Source: Alistipes sp. CAG:435 (GTDB taxonomy: Bacteria > Bacteroidota > Bacteroidia > Bacteroidales > UBA932). From it: a DNA stretch of 31,369 nt. The notes under the pieces were generated by a model. That model had not been told where the DNA came from and searched no databases. It worked only from the letters and a program-made list of their open reading frames with translations. The DNA lies in NCBI GenBank assembly GCA_000433355.1, contig FR893147.1, forward strand, positions 1 to 31,369, given 5' to 3'. Made by a program: the position numbers and the translations under genes. Below, piece after piece: positions 23,179 through 31,369 of this stretch (position 1 is its first letter; every line of letters begins with the position of its first letter).

Positions 23179-25227
23179 CTATTTTTCAGTCAGTCCCCTG
23201 GCACGGAGAAGAGCACCCGGGTCCGGCTGCGCGCCACGGAAGGAGAGGTAGAGGGTCATCGGTTCCTCGCTGCCACCCTTCTCAAGGAAGGTCTGGCGGA
23301 ACTTCAGAGCCACCTCAGGATTGTAGATGCCCTGCTGCTCGAAGTACTCGAAAGCATCCTTGTCCAGAACCTCGGCCCAGAGATAGCTATAGTAGCCGGC
23401 GCTGTAGCCGCTGTTGAAGATGTGGTTGAAGTATGTGGTGCGGTAGCGAGGGATAATCTCGTCGATAAGACCCATCTCACGGCAGACCTTCTTCTCGAAT
23501 TCAGCCACATTGGCAGCCTGGTCTCCCTCGGAAAGCTTCGCGAGATCCTCCTCGGTGAGTTCGTGCCACTTCATGTCAAGGATGGAAGCGGCGCAAAGCT
23601 CGGAGGTCATAAAGCCCTGGTTGAACTTCCTGGCATTGTTAATCTTGGCCACGAGGGAGTCAGGAATGACCTCACCGGTCTCGTAATGCTTGGCATATTC
23701 AGCGAGAATCTCCGGCTGGAAAGCCCAGTTCTCATTGAACTGCGAGAACGTCTCCACAAAGTCACGGGCGACATTGGTTCCGCTGACGGAAGGATAGTGG
23801 CACTTTGTGAGAAGTCCGTGAAGGGCATGGCCGAACTCGTGGAACACAGTCTCGACCTCATCAATGGTGAAGAGGGCCGGGAGAGAGTCGGTCGGAGCCG
23901 TCATGTTGCAGACGTTGATGACGATAGGGCGAACGTCATTGCCCTGGGCGTCAACATACTGCTCACGGAAGTTCGTCATCCACGCGCCGCCTCTCTTCGA
24001 AGAGCGAGGGAAATAGTCGGTCGAGAATATTCCAAGAAGACTTCCGTCCGCGTCAATGACCTTGAAGGCCTCGACGGCAGGGTTGTAGAGCGGAACATCC
24101 TTCAGCGGCTCGACGGAGATGCCGTAAAGCTTGTTGGCGGCGAAGAATATGCCGTTGCGGACATTCTCCATCCGGAAATATGGCTTCGTCAGATTCTCGT
24201 CCAATGAATATTTCCGCTGACGTACCTTCTCGGCGTAGTAGAACCAGTCCCAAGGCTCGATCCTCGAACCTGCGGCCACCTTACCGGCCTGGATGTCCTC
24301 ATCCATAATCACCTGCATGTCAGCCACCTCTTCCTTAGCCTTGGCCACTGCCGGGCCGATGATCCTGTCAAGGAAAGCGTCCACGGTAGCAGGGTCGTGA
24401 GCCATCTTGTTGTCCAGCTGATAGGCTGCGAAATTGTCGAAGCCAAGGAGTCTGGCCTTCTCGGCGCGGAGTTTCAGGATCTCAAGGCAGAGAGCCTTGT
24501 TGTCATATTCATTGCCATTGTTGCCCCTTGACGAATAGGCTTTGAACATCGCCTCGCGGCGGTTCCTGTCCTCGCAGGATGTCATCTCGGAGGTGTAGGA
24601 TGAGACAGGGAGTCCGAATTGCTCCTTGAACGCGTTGTTCTCGGCCAGAAGGTTCGTGCCGAACTTCTGCTGCGCGGCGGCGATCTTCTGGTTGATCTCC
24701 TTAAGCCTTGCCTGGGCGGCCTCCTCCAGATCCACACCGTTGCGGGTGAAACTCTGGTAGAGCTTCTTGAGAACCATCTGCTGCTCTCTCGTAAGTCCGC
24801 TCTGGTCAGCGTCATAGACAGCCTTGACACGCTCGAAGAACGCCTTGTTCATCGAGATGTTGTCCTCGTGCTCGGTCATCAGCGCGGTGGCCTCCTCGAC
24901 AACTTTGTTCATCTCATCGCTGCCTTCTGTCTCCTGAAGGTTGAACAGCACGGCCGTCGTCTTGGTCAAAGTCCTGCCGGACAGCTCGTAAGCCGCCACG
25001 GTGTTCTCAAACGTCGGCGCATCCTGATTGTTCAGGATAGCCTCAAGTTCCTTGTTCTGCTCCTCAATCCCGGCCTTGACGGCAGGAATGTAATCGGTAA
25101 GCTGAATCTTCTCGAACGGCGGAATGCCGTAAGGTGTGTTCCATTCCTCCAGGAACGGATTGTTCTTTGTCTGTGTGCAGGCTGCCATCATAGCGATCGC
25201 TCCTAATGCTAAGATTGTTTTTTTCAT
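23179..25227 (-). CDS. dcp: M3 family peptidyl-dipeptidase (Dcp-like)
   Basis: A 682-residue zinc metallopeptidase that removes C-terminal dipeptides from oligopeptides. Lipobox AAC (Cys17) indicates envelope location. The N-terminal helical region (about 20-250) and the thermolysin-like catalytic region follow the M3/Dcp plan, with HEFGH at 463-467 (His463, Glu464, His467) and the third ligand Glu492 in ARDFVETFSQ. The downstream motif FNSGYSAGYYSYLWAEV fits the M3 substrate-binding Tyr/Gly loop. Length is as expected. The gene is flanked on both sides by copies of a structured 150-bp element. No clear TAnnTTTG promoter is visible upstream. The symbol is by family resemblance. Confidence 0.92.
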   Translation of the reverse strand: MKKTILALGAIAMMAACTQTKNNPFLEEWNTPYGIPPFEKIQLTDYIPAVKAGIEEQNKELEAILNNQDAPTFENTVAAYELSGRTLTKTTAVLFNLQETEGSDEMNKVVEEATALMTEHEDNISMNKAFFERVKAVYDADQSGLTREQQMVLKKLYQSFTRNGVDLEEAAQARLKEINQKIAAAQQKFGTNLLAENNAFKEQFGLPVSSYTSEMTSCEDRNRREAMFKAYSSRGNNGNEYDNKALCLEILKLRAEKARLLGFDNFAAYQLDNKMAHDPATVDAFLDRIIGPAVAKAKEEVADMQVIMDEDIQAGKVAAGSRIEPWDWFYYAEKVRQRKYSLDENLTKPYFRMENVRNGIFFAANKLYGISVEPLKDVPLYNPAVEAFKVIDADGSLLGIFSTDYFPRSSKRGGAWMTNFREQYVDAQGNDVRPIVINVCNMTAPTDSLPALFTIDEVETVFHEFGHALHGLLTKCHYPSVSGTNVARDFVETFSQFNENWAFQPEILAEYAKHYETGEVIPDSLVAKINNARKFNQGFMTSELCAASILDMKWHELTEEDLAKLSEGDQAANVAEFEKKVCREMGLIDEIIPRYRTTYFNHIFNSGYSAGYYSYLWAEVLDKDAFEYFEQQGIYNPEVALKFRQTFLEKGGSEEPMTLYLSFRGAQPDPGALLRARGLTEK

Positions 25228-25261
25228 CTTAGTTTGATTTAAATTTTAGTAACATGAAAAT

Positions 25262-25414
25262 AATAAGTTGCTTCAGATTAAGAGAAGATTTTCGAGGATA
25301 GATCTTTTTTTGAAGAAGGAGTGTGCCGGTGGCACATGACTGATGAGAAAACAGATATAGACCGAAAAGATTCCTTAAGATGAGGCAGGTTATTTTTTGA
25401 AGGTTGCTTAATAT
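25262..25414. repeat. Structured intergenic element, copy B (about 150 bp)
   Basis: A direct copy of the element at 23016-23166, lying in the 245-nt gap upstream of the M3 gene. Relative to copy A, two paired positions change together: A-T to G-C in the inner hairpin (GTGTGCC/GGCACAT) and T-A to C-G in the outer helix. One outer pair is lost. The GAAGAAGGAGTGT and GACTGATGAGAAAA strands are invariant. The rest of the gap holds nothing else I can recognise. Confidence 0.7.
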
Positions 25415-25472
25415 GTTAATATCCATTATATTCCATCAAATCAATGAATATGCCCGAACACGGGAATACGGA

Positions 25473-27038
25473 TTATCCCACAACCCATTTCTCGACGGTG
25501 CGGGTCCGGGAGGAGATGTTGACGCCGACTTTGACGAGGGTCTTGCCGTCCTCTAACTTGTAAGGAAGCATGTAGCCTTTTTCGTCTATCTGCTTCAATG
25601 CGTCTTCTGCAGAGCCGTCAACCTTGAACTCGAAGACATATATGCTGTTGTCGGTGTAGCAGACGGCGTCGGCTCGTCCGATGGCGGACTTGACCTCGGT
25701 GCGAATATAGAATCCCAGCAACGAGAAAATCAGGTATATGATTGTCTGATAGTGCTTTTCGGCCTTGTTCTCCAAATCATTCGGGATTCCGGCAAGGTAG
25801 GCCTGAAGCTTCTCCATCGCAAGGTCGATGTCTTGGGAGTCCATCGCGGCATAGAAATGCGCCACGAATCCGGAGGCTGTTCCTGTCTTGCTCGGATATT
25901 CACCGAGAAGTCCTCGGGTGAAGCCTATCTTGACTTCCCTGTTCGGGTAGCCGAGGGTGTAGAGCTGCATCCGCTCATCGTAGGACTTGATGGTCAGGTA
26001 ACCAGTCTGATAGAGCATCGGCAAGGAGTCGTCGGAGAGTTCCGGAGACACGTCAAAGTCGGACTGGGGAACCAGTGGGATGTTGTCCAATGTGGTTTCG
26101 TCAATCGGGTTACGCCTCAGCCTTTCTACAAGATAGGTCGGCGTGCCGGAATCAAACCAGTAGCTGCCGACACGACGGTCACTCAAGGCATTAAGCAAGC
26201 TGAAAGGATTGTAAATATCCTCAGACTCATCACAGAAATGATAGCCGTCGTAGTTATATTTCAACAATTTCAGAGCTTCATCGTAGGAAATCTTCTGCCT
26301 GTCGGCAAGCGCCTGCACACCATATTGAATATTATCCTCCAGTTCCTTCTGAGAAATACCGCAAATCGCCGAGTATTTAGTCTCCATCGAAATATTCTTC
26401 AAATTGTTCAGCTCACTGAATATGCTGAGCTGGGCGAACTTGTTGATCCCGGTGATGAATACGAACCGCAGATAAGGGTCAAGGCTCTTTATCGGGCTGT
26501 AGAAATTCCTCATTATCTGCCTCAGGGACGGAAGCCTGACCTTGTCGTTCATCACATCCAGCAGCGGTGCGTCATATTCATCAACGATCAGCACTGCTGG
26601 TTCCCCGGTCTTGGCAAACGCCTCTTTTACCAGAAACTCCAACCTTGCGTTGACATCCATCTTGTCCAGATTCTCACCTTTGCCGTAAACTCTTTCATAT
26701 TCAGCAAGTTTATAGTCGAGCTGGCGCAACAGCTGATCCTCATTCACGTGCTTGGCCGTGGACATATCGAAATGGAAGACCGGGTGCCGCGTCCATTCTT
26801 TCTTCATATCTCCGGCCTTGAGCCCTTCGAAAAGTTCTTTCTTTCCTTCGAAGTAACTACGGAAAGTCGAGGACAGCAGGGATTTACCGAAACGACGCGG
26901 ACGGCTCAGGAACACGTACTGATACTTGTTGGCAAGATCATCCACATATCCTGTCTTGTCGACATACAGATAACCACCTTCGATGATCTTGTCAAATGTT
27001 TGTATCCCGATAGGGAATCTTTTGAATCCGGCCTCCAT
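25473..27038 (-). CDS. AAA-ATPase-like / PD-(D/E)XK nuclease-like protein
   Basis: A 521-residue cytoplasmic protein. N-terminal AAA-ATPase_like domain: IGIQTFDKIIEGGYLYVDKTG, P-loop SRPRRFGKSLL (Lys52), Walker B AVLIVDEYDAPL, and later FVFITGINKFAQLSIFSELNNL. The C-terminal PD-(D/E)XK-like domain has YIRTEVKSAIGRADAV, then IYVFEFKVDGSAEDALKQI, giving a Glu/Asp/ExK set. The family is very abundant in Bacteroidota, often in many copies; its biological role is unknown. It has its own well-formed promoter (27060-27090). It is separate from, and not related in domain order to, the ATPase at 21332-22480. Confidence 0.9.
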   Translation of the reverse strand: MEAGFKRFPIGIQTFDKIIEGGYLYVDKTGYVDDLANKYQYVFLSRPRRFGKSLLSSTFRSYFEGKKELFEGLKAGDMKKEWTRHPVFHFDMSTAKHVNEDQLLRQLDYKLAEYERVYGKGENLDKMDVNARLEFLVKEAFAKTGEPAVLIVDEYDAPLLDVMNDKVRLPSLRQIMRNFYSPIKSLDPYLRFVFITGINKFAQLSIFSELNNLKNISMETKYSAICGISQKELEDNIQYGVQALADRQKISYDEALKLLKYNYDGYHFCDESEDIYNPFSLLNALSDRRVGSYWFDSGTPTYLVERLRRNPIDETTLDNIPLVPQSDFDVSPELSDDSLPMLYQTGYLTIKSYDERMQLYTLGYPNREVKIGFTRGLLGEYPSKTGTASGFVAHFYAAMDSQDIDLAMEKLQAYLAGIPNDLENKAEKHYQTIIYLIFSLLGFYIRTEVKSAIGRADAVCYTDNSIYVFEFKVDGSAEDALKQIDEKGYMLPYKLEDGKTLVKVGVNISSRTRTVEKWVVG

Positions 27039-27059
27039 AATTCAATCTAACTCAACTCT

Positions 27060-27090
27060 CAAAGATAAGGCTTTTTTCCCAAGGAACAAA
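27060..27090 (-). promoter_or_regulatory. Strong Bacteroidota-type promoter
   Basis: The minus strand reads TTTG (27090-27087), 19 nt, TATCTTTG (27067-27060): an exact match in sequence and spacing, 22 nt before the start of the AAA/PD-(D/E)XK gene. An 8-bp inverted repeat AAGGCTTT/AAAGCCTT lies within and next to the spacer. Confidence 0.75.
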
Positions 27091-27125
27091 GCCTTGACAC
27101 TCACAGACATTTGATATTTTCATTG

Positions 27126-27164
27126 AAAAAGCCTCCGCACGGGGAATGACCGAACGGAGGCTTT
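27126..27164 (-). terminator. Rho-independent terminator after the DUF5689 gene
   Basis: AAAGCCTCCG (27128-27137) pairs with CGGAGGCTTT (27155-27164), 10 bp, followed on the minus strand by TTTTT. It lies 17 nt after the DUF5689 stop and closes the TonB receptor operon. Confidence 0.85.
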
Positions 27165-27181
27165 CAAAGTTCACAATCTTA

Positions 27182-28213
27182 TTAGATCACTTTCTCAACT
27201 CCATCAAGGTCTATCAAGGTGAACTGAGCCTTACCCTGATAGATAGTGAGGATTCCTTTGACGTTGATCGGGGCGCCACCGAGGATGGCCTCGTCAATCT
27301 GGGTGTCTGCGAAGCGGGAATAGCCGCTGGTGCGGATCTGCACGGTCTGGCTGCCCATATTGAAGTACTGGCTGACGGAATACGCCGACGCGTTCTTCAG
27401 AAGCGTGGCCTTGAGTTCCGGATCCGAAACCTGTCTGGCATAATCAGCGGAATAGGCGTCATCGAACTTTCCGGAATTCAGGTAGCCGATGAAACCCTGC
27501 TTGGACATCGCCCAGGTCGTTATGCCCCACGTCGGATCCGCGACCGGCTTGTAGTCCTTGCCTGTGCCGGATAGGAATATCCTGTTGGACGAGGACTTCT
27601 TGTCCTTGTAGGAGTCTATGTAGATCAGGCAGAAGATCTCGTGGGCGTAGGTCAGGCCGTCAAGCTCGACATAGCAGCCGATGTTCTCCTCTTTCAGAAG
27701 ATCGGCGGCGGAGACTTTCTTAGGCTGCAGCGGAGTGTCAATCTTACCTCTGAATATGTGAGTGTCAATGATGTACTGAACCTCGATGTAAGAGGTCTCA
27801 TATTCACCGGTAGGATCAGCGTAGCCCAGCTGGATCATTCCGTTGTAGGCGCCGAGCGTGAGGCCGCCGCACTTGACATAGACCCACTGGCCGAGCTTGT
27901 AGTCGTTGTAGAGGGCGTTCTTGCCGATCTTCAACTCTATGCCGCCCGTGGCGTCCTGGATGTAGATGCTCTTGTAAACATTGCCGCTGCGGTCCTCGGA
28001 GACCACCTGTCCTCCGATGACGATGTCCTTCTCGATCTTCACCGGACCGGACTTGTACAGAGCCTTGAGCTGGGCGATGGTCGTGTTGGGGGTCATCGTC
28101 ACAGGCTCGTAGACATCAGCCTTGCCGTAGTCCGTGGTGAAGACCTGGTCCCACTCCTCGCAGGAGGCGAGGACGAAAATGGCGGCGATCAGCGCGAAAT
28201 ATATTCTTTTCAT
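27182..28213 (-). CDS. DUF5689 lipoprotein, partner of TonB-dependent receptor
   Basis: A 343-residue protein with lipobox LASC (Cys18). The DUF5689 region (about 40-290) starts TTIAQLKALYKSGPVKIEKDIVIGGQVVSEDRSGNVYKSIYIQDATGGIELKIG in pieces typical of the family: VVSED, YIQDATGGI and the following OB-like strands, with a final segment LGGAPINVKGILTIYQGKAQFTLIDL that repeats the OB-fold pattern. It follows the receptor gene at 12 nt. In Bacteroidales, DUF5689 proteins are commonly encoded with this type of receptor and an endonuclease/exonuclease/phosphatase protein, as here. It is probably a surface lipoprotein for ligand binding; the ligand is unknown. Confidence 0.85.
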   Translation of the reverse strand: MKRIYFALIAAIFVLASCEEWDQVFTTDYGKADVYEPVTMTPNTTIAQLKALYKSGPVKIEKDIVIGGQVVSEDRSGNVYKSIYIQDATGGIELKIGKNALYNDYKLGQWVYVKCGGLTLGAYNGMIQLGYADPTGEYETSYIEVQYIIDTHIFRGKIDTPLQPKKVSAADLLKEENIGCYVELDGLTYAHEIFCLIYIDSYKDKKSSSNRIFLSGTGKDYKPVADPTWGITTWAMSKQGFIGYLNSGKFDDAYSADYARQVSDPELKATLLKNASAYSVSQYFNMGSQTVQIRTSGYSRFADTQIDEAILGGAPINVKGILTIYQGKAQFTLIDLDGVEKVI

Positions 28214-28225
28214 ACCTTGGAATCC

Positions 28226-31126
28226 TTAGAATCTGAAATAAATGTTCAACATGTAGTTGATTCCGCTCATGTAGAAGTACTTGGAATCAAACCTGTAGAA
28301 TCTCTCCTTGCTGACGGTGTTGTCCACAAGGCGGGTCTGCTCGTAGCCGCCGGTGCGTACATCCCTGTTGTTCAGGAGGTTCTTCACCTGCATCGAGAAG
28401 CCGAGCTGGTACTTTCTCTGAATATACCATGACTTGCCCACGCTGGCGTTCACGAGCATGAAGTTCTTGAACTTCTCCTGCGCGGCCATGTACTCGATCT
28501 CCTGGGCGGTCACCTGGCCGTCAGGCCCGGCTGTGGCCATGTCCGTCCTGTAGAGAGGGTTCATGTCCAGATAGGAGTTCCCGAAGAAATCCACATCCGC
28601 GTCGATGAACCAGTAGTTCTTGTTCCACGCGAGACCAAGGCTGGTCGCAAGCTGCGGGGTACTAGGCACATAGTGCTGCACGGTCTTTCCGTCCACGGTA
28701 GGATGGCTCTTCCAGTAAGGAATCGTCACTCCGTAGGTTCCGGCGACATATTCAGCGCTGTTGTCGAAGGTCTGGTACATCGTAGGGTTGGAGGTGTAGA
28801 TGTACTGGCCGTAGGTGAACACTCCCTGAAGGGAAAGGTTCGGTACCGGGGTCGGCACCTTGAAGCCGAGTTCGACTCCGACGTGCCTCTCGTCGATTCC
28901 GGACATCGCAAAGTTGGTGAACGAGTTCTGCGAGTCATCGTAGAAGCTCATCACGTCCGTCTGATCCTTGATGGAGGTGTAGAATCCGGTGACGCGCACA
29001 TCGTAGCCGGAATTGCTGTAGGCGTAGTTGATGTCCGCCGTCAATGTCTTGATGGTCTTGAGGTCAGGCATCATGGTGTTCCTCGTCCTCGGGGAGATGA
29101 ACGCCTGGTTGAATGTCGGGGCCTCGGTGATGTAGGCTGCGTCGGCGTAGATCCTGTGGCCTCCGCTGATGAAGTAGCCGAGGTTGATCTTTCCGGATCC
29201 CGTCAGGAAGTCCTTCTTGTCGGACTCGCCCTTCGAGGTGATCGGCCTGCCGTCGATCTGGTCGTACTTGGTGATGACTTCCCCATTGTAGGTGAACGGG
29301 TTGCCGTTGTCGTCAAGTCCCGGGAAAAGACCCTTCCTCAAAAGACCTTCCCTCCAGAATTTCGAATATCCCAGCCTTCCGGCCACCGTCGCCTCGCAGC
29401 CGCCGAACGTGAAACGTCCTGAGGCCCAGGCCTCCGCGCGGCGGACGTGGGCATAGTAGTCGTAGCCGTACTTGTCACCCTGGGCAAGGGTCTGGGCGGC
29501 TCCGTTCCTGAGATAGTAGTCCAGATCGTTCTGGATCATCGTCGGATAGGCGGCGAAATCCCTCTCGGCGAACTGGTCGATGTTGACATAGTAGTCTCCG
29601 CCGAGCAGGTCGTCCAGAATCTTGTAGTACTCCGTGCGGTTCCACTTGTAGGAGAGTCCTCCGTTGACTGTCAGGAACTTGACAGGATTCCACTTGGCGT
29701 TGACAGCGAAGTTGAGGTCGTTCTGGTCCACACGCCTCTCCTCGATCACGTACTTCGAACGGTTACCTGAGGCGGTGGAGTTCAAGGAGTTCACGGCATA
29801 GAGACGATCCCAGTTGATGTGGGTGGTCGATGAGAGGTCGGTCTTCCAAGCCTCCTTCGCCCATGCGTACTTGGCGAAGTTACGACGGTTGTAGTCCGTG
29901 TTGTCCATGTAGAAATAGCTCGGAAGGTTCCTGTAGTAGTCAGGACGAGGATCCGGGGCATCGTACCAGTCAAGAGCCGTGTAGCCGTTCTTGCCGAATC
30001 TGTAAAGCACTGTGGCCGAGGCCGAGAACTTCTGGGACTCCGGTGTGAAGTCGTACTTGAGGATGGCGATCGGCTCGTGGGTCTTGCGGACGCGGGCGTT
30101 GCGCACCTTGCCGTTATAGTAGCCCCAGTTGGAGTTGTACATGTTGTCGCCCATCAGATCGTAGACCTCCTGAGTGGAACCGTTCTGCGCCCCACGCTCG
30201 CCAGGGGCGGCCATGAATGTGAATCCCAGCTTATGCTCCTCGCCGAACCTCTTCTCCACGGCTCCGTAGTAGCCGAACGAGCGGTAGAAAACACCCTTTA
30301 TCCAATCATTTCCGCCAAGCCTCGCCGATGCGCTGAAAGCGTAGGACCAGCCGTTGTCCAACCGTCCGGAAGCGTAGGTCAGCATCAGGCGGAGCCTGTA
30401 CAGAGCGCTGTTGGTCAGCACGCTTCCTCTCCAGCCTGTGCGGACGGAAGAGGCCATCGGCATGATGTTCGTGAGGCCGTTGTAGCCGCCGAATCCGAAA
30501 TCGGAAACCTCGGCTCCGTTCACGGACTCCTTGCTTCTGGTGGCCTCGTTGAGACCGCTCCAGAGGGAGTACGGCGTGTAGCCCGTGATCGCGTCGTTCA
30601 TCCTCACGCCAGCAAGATAGACATCCTGTGACTCACTGGAATAGCCGCGGACACGGAAGCGCACGGAACTGAAATTGTAGCCGGCCATGTTGTTAAACAC
30701 ATCGTTCTGGCCGAAAAGGATGGTAGGGCTGTCCTGGTAACCGGAATCGTCCATGTCGAACTCAGAGAAACTGGCGTCGTCCACCTCGGCGACTTTCGCC
30801 ACCGGGGTCAGGGACAGGTTGAACATGTTCTTGACATAGCCGTCGTTGACGGTCACGTTCACTCTGGACTGGAGATAGTCCGGGCTTTCGATGACAAGGT
30901 CGTACATTCCGTCCTTCAGGTTCCCGATCTGGAATGTTCCGTCCTGTCCGGCCTTCACACGGGCGACTTCCTTTCCTTCTGAATACAGGATCAGATCCGC
31001 TCCGTCAATGGTCGCCTTGCTCAAGCGGCTGACGACCGTACCTTTCACGCCACCGGTGTAGTTCTGGGCCGATAAAGTCAGAGCCAGAAACAGAGCCGAT
31101 GCGGCAAGGAATATTCTTTTGTTCAT
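28226..31126 (-). CDS. TonB-dependent outer-membrane receptor with CarboxypepD_reg-like N-terminus
   Basis: A 966-residue outer-membrane transporter. After a Sec signal (to about LSAQ), a carboxypeptidase-regulatory-like domain covers residues 22-110 (GGVKGTVVSRLSKATIDGADLILYSEGKEVARV in part). A plug-like region follows (FRVRGYSSESQDVYLAGVRMNDAITG, then GGYNGLTNIM), then a large barrel with many Tyr/Trp-rich strands, ending in a typical aromatic final strand (MLNIYFRF). A clear TonB box is not obvious to me. It lies between the EEP-family gene and the DUF5689 gene, with a REP-like palindrome in its upstream gap. It probably imports a substrate bound by the DUF5689 lipoprotein. Confidence 0.9.
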   Translation of the reverse strand: MNKRIFLAASALFLALTLSAQNYTGGVKGTVVSRLSKATIDGADLILYSEGKEVARVKAGQDGTFQIGNLKDGMYDLVIESPDYLQSRVNVTVNDGYVKNMFNLSLTPVAKVAEVDDASFSEFDMDDSGYQDSPTILFGQNDVFNNMAGYNFSSVRFRVRGYSSESQDVYLAGVRMNDAITGYTPYSLWSGLNEATRSKESVNGAEVSDFGFGGYNGLTNIMPMASSVRTGWRGSVLTNSALYRLRLMLTYASGRLDNGWSYAFSASARLGGNDWIKGVFYRSFGYYGAVEKRFGEEHKLGFTFMAAPGERGAQNGSTQEVYDLMGDNMYNSNWGYYNGKVRNARVRKTHEPIAILKYDFTPESQKFSASATVLYRFGKNGYTALDWYDAPDPRPDYYRNLPSYFYMDNTDYNRRNFAKYAWAKEAWKTDLSSTTHINWDRLYAVNSLNSTASGNRSKYVIEERRVDQNDLNFAVNAKWNPVKFLTVNGGLSYKWNRTEYYKILDDLLGGDYYVNIDQFAERDFAAYPTMIQNDLDYYLRNGAAQTLAQGDKYGYDYYAHVRRAEAWASGRFTFGGCEATVAGRLGYSKFWREGLLRKGLFPGLDDNGNPFTYNGEVITKYDQIDGRPITSKGESDKKDFLTGSGKINLGYFISGGHRIYADAAYITEAPTFNQAFISPRTRNTMMPDLKTIKTLTADINYAYSNSGYDVRVTGFYTSIKDQTDVMSFYDDSQNSFTNFAMSGIDERHVGVELGFKVPTPVPNLSLQGVFTYGQYIYTSNPTMYQTFDNSAEYVAGTYGVTIPYWKSHPTVDGKTVQHYVPSTPQLATSLGLAWNKNYWFIDADVDFFGNSYLDMNPLYRTDMATAGPDGQVTAQEIEYMAAQEKFKNFMLVNASVGKSWYIQRKYQLGFSMQVKNLLNNRDVRTGGYEQTRLVDNTVSKERFYRFDSKYFYMSGINYMLNIYFRF

Positions 31127-31160
31127 ATTTATTGAATATTAACTATTTATCCATTTGGAG

Positions 31161-31232
31161 GGTCACTTCGACAAACTCAGTGACCGAGCCTCTGCGGTCA
31201 CTGCACTTTCAGTCACCGAGCTTGTCGAAGTG
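31161..31232. repeat. REP-like nested palindromes in the receptor upstream gap
   Basis: CACTTCGACAAACTCAGTGAC (31164-31184 at its core) pairs with GTCACCGAGCTTGTCGAAGTG (31212-31232), differing at two positions. Inside the left arm GGTCAC/GTGACC also form a small palindrome, as in the terminator at 14975-15007. TTCGACAAGCTC-type palindromes are frequent between genes in Bacteroidota. Confidence 0.6.
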
Positions 31233-31250
31233 CCGAAGCGACCGAAGTAA

Positions 31251-31369
31251 CTACTTGTTACTAATGACAATATAGGTCGGGTAGTGGTCGCTGTAGCCGC
31301 CGACGTAGGAGCCGGATGAATATGTCCGGAACGGCGTACCCTTGTACTGTCCTGTCTGCTGAACGATGA
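31251..31369 (-). CDS. Endonuclease/exonuclease/phosphatase family protein, C-terminal end (partial)
   Basis: The window cuts this gene; only the last 39 codons are present, stop at 31251. They read IVQQTGQYKGTPFRTYSSG, then SYVGGYSDHYPTYIVISNK. The SDH motif is the conserved C-terminal catalytic His loop of the EEP fold. Position upstream of a TonB-dependent receptor and a DUF5689 gene supports the family call, since these three recur together in Bacteroidales. It is probably secreted, but the N-terminus is outside the window. Confidence 0.7.
   Translation of the reverse strand, partial: IVQQTGQYKGTPFRTYSSGSYVGGYSDHYPTYIVISNK

Noticed and set aside
25752..27050. Long plus-strand open frame of 432 codons
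   Set aside because: It is antisense to the AAA/PD-(D/E)XK gene, which has clear motifs and a good promoter.

Overview
The window looks like chromosomal DNA of a gut-type Bacteroidota, order Bacteroidales. The gene content supports this: an NVEALA-type exoprotein, DUF3244 and DUF5689 proteins, many 6-bladed beta-propeller lipoproteins, a TonB-dependent receptor with an N-terminal carboxypeptidase-regulatory-like domain, a GH78 rhamnosidase and a tricorn-type S41 protease. Recognisable promoters have the Bacteroidota form (-7 TAnnTTTG with TTTG about 19 nt upstream), and Shine-Dalgarno sites are not evident. I cannot name the genus. Every apparently intact gene is on the minus strand; the only plus-strand coding sequence is a broken propeller gene at 11.7-12.5 kb. 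I see no tRNA, rRNA, CRISPR array or transposase.

Left part, 0-6.35 kb (minus strand, AT-rich): a compact operon reading DUF3244 protein, CxxC thioredoxin-fold lipoprotein, NVEALA-type Cys-rich precursor, propeller lipoprotein, O-antigen-ligase-family membrane protein, transglutaminase-like lipoprotein, and a truncated type I signal peptidase. Genes overlap or lie within about 22 nt of each other, and one promoter at about 6.31-6.35 kb serves them. Directly upstream is a membrane-spanning TPR/HTH regulator (6517-8286). I infer that the operon exports and covalently modifies a cysteine-rich surface polypeptide.

Middle, 8.3-15 kb: a second copy of the regulator, promoter and DUF3244 module (12587-14891). 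Between the two modules lie propeller genes, two intact and two broken, and a 137-bp tandem repeat with nested inverted repeats. It reads like a degraded paralogous copy of the first cluster.

Right part, 15-31.4 kb (GC-richer): an outer-membrane barrel remnant, GH78 rhamnosidase, tricorn-like protease and an AAA ATPase in tight series. Then comes a roughly 700-bp non-coding region with a 50-bp tandem array, two long hairpins that share a loop but have different stems, and the first copy of a structured element of about 150 bp. The second copy lies on the other side of the M3 peptidase gene. After that come an AAA/PD-(D/E)XK protein, a DUF5689 lipoprotein, its TonB-dependent receptor partner, and the end of an endonuclease/exonuclease/phosphatase-family gene cut by the window edge.

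The best candidates for undescribed biology are the NVEALA operon with its duplicated regulator/promoter module, and the structured non-coding elements at 22.5-23.2 kb and 25.3-25.4 kb.
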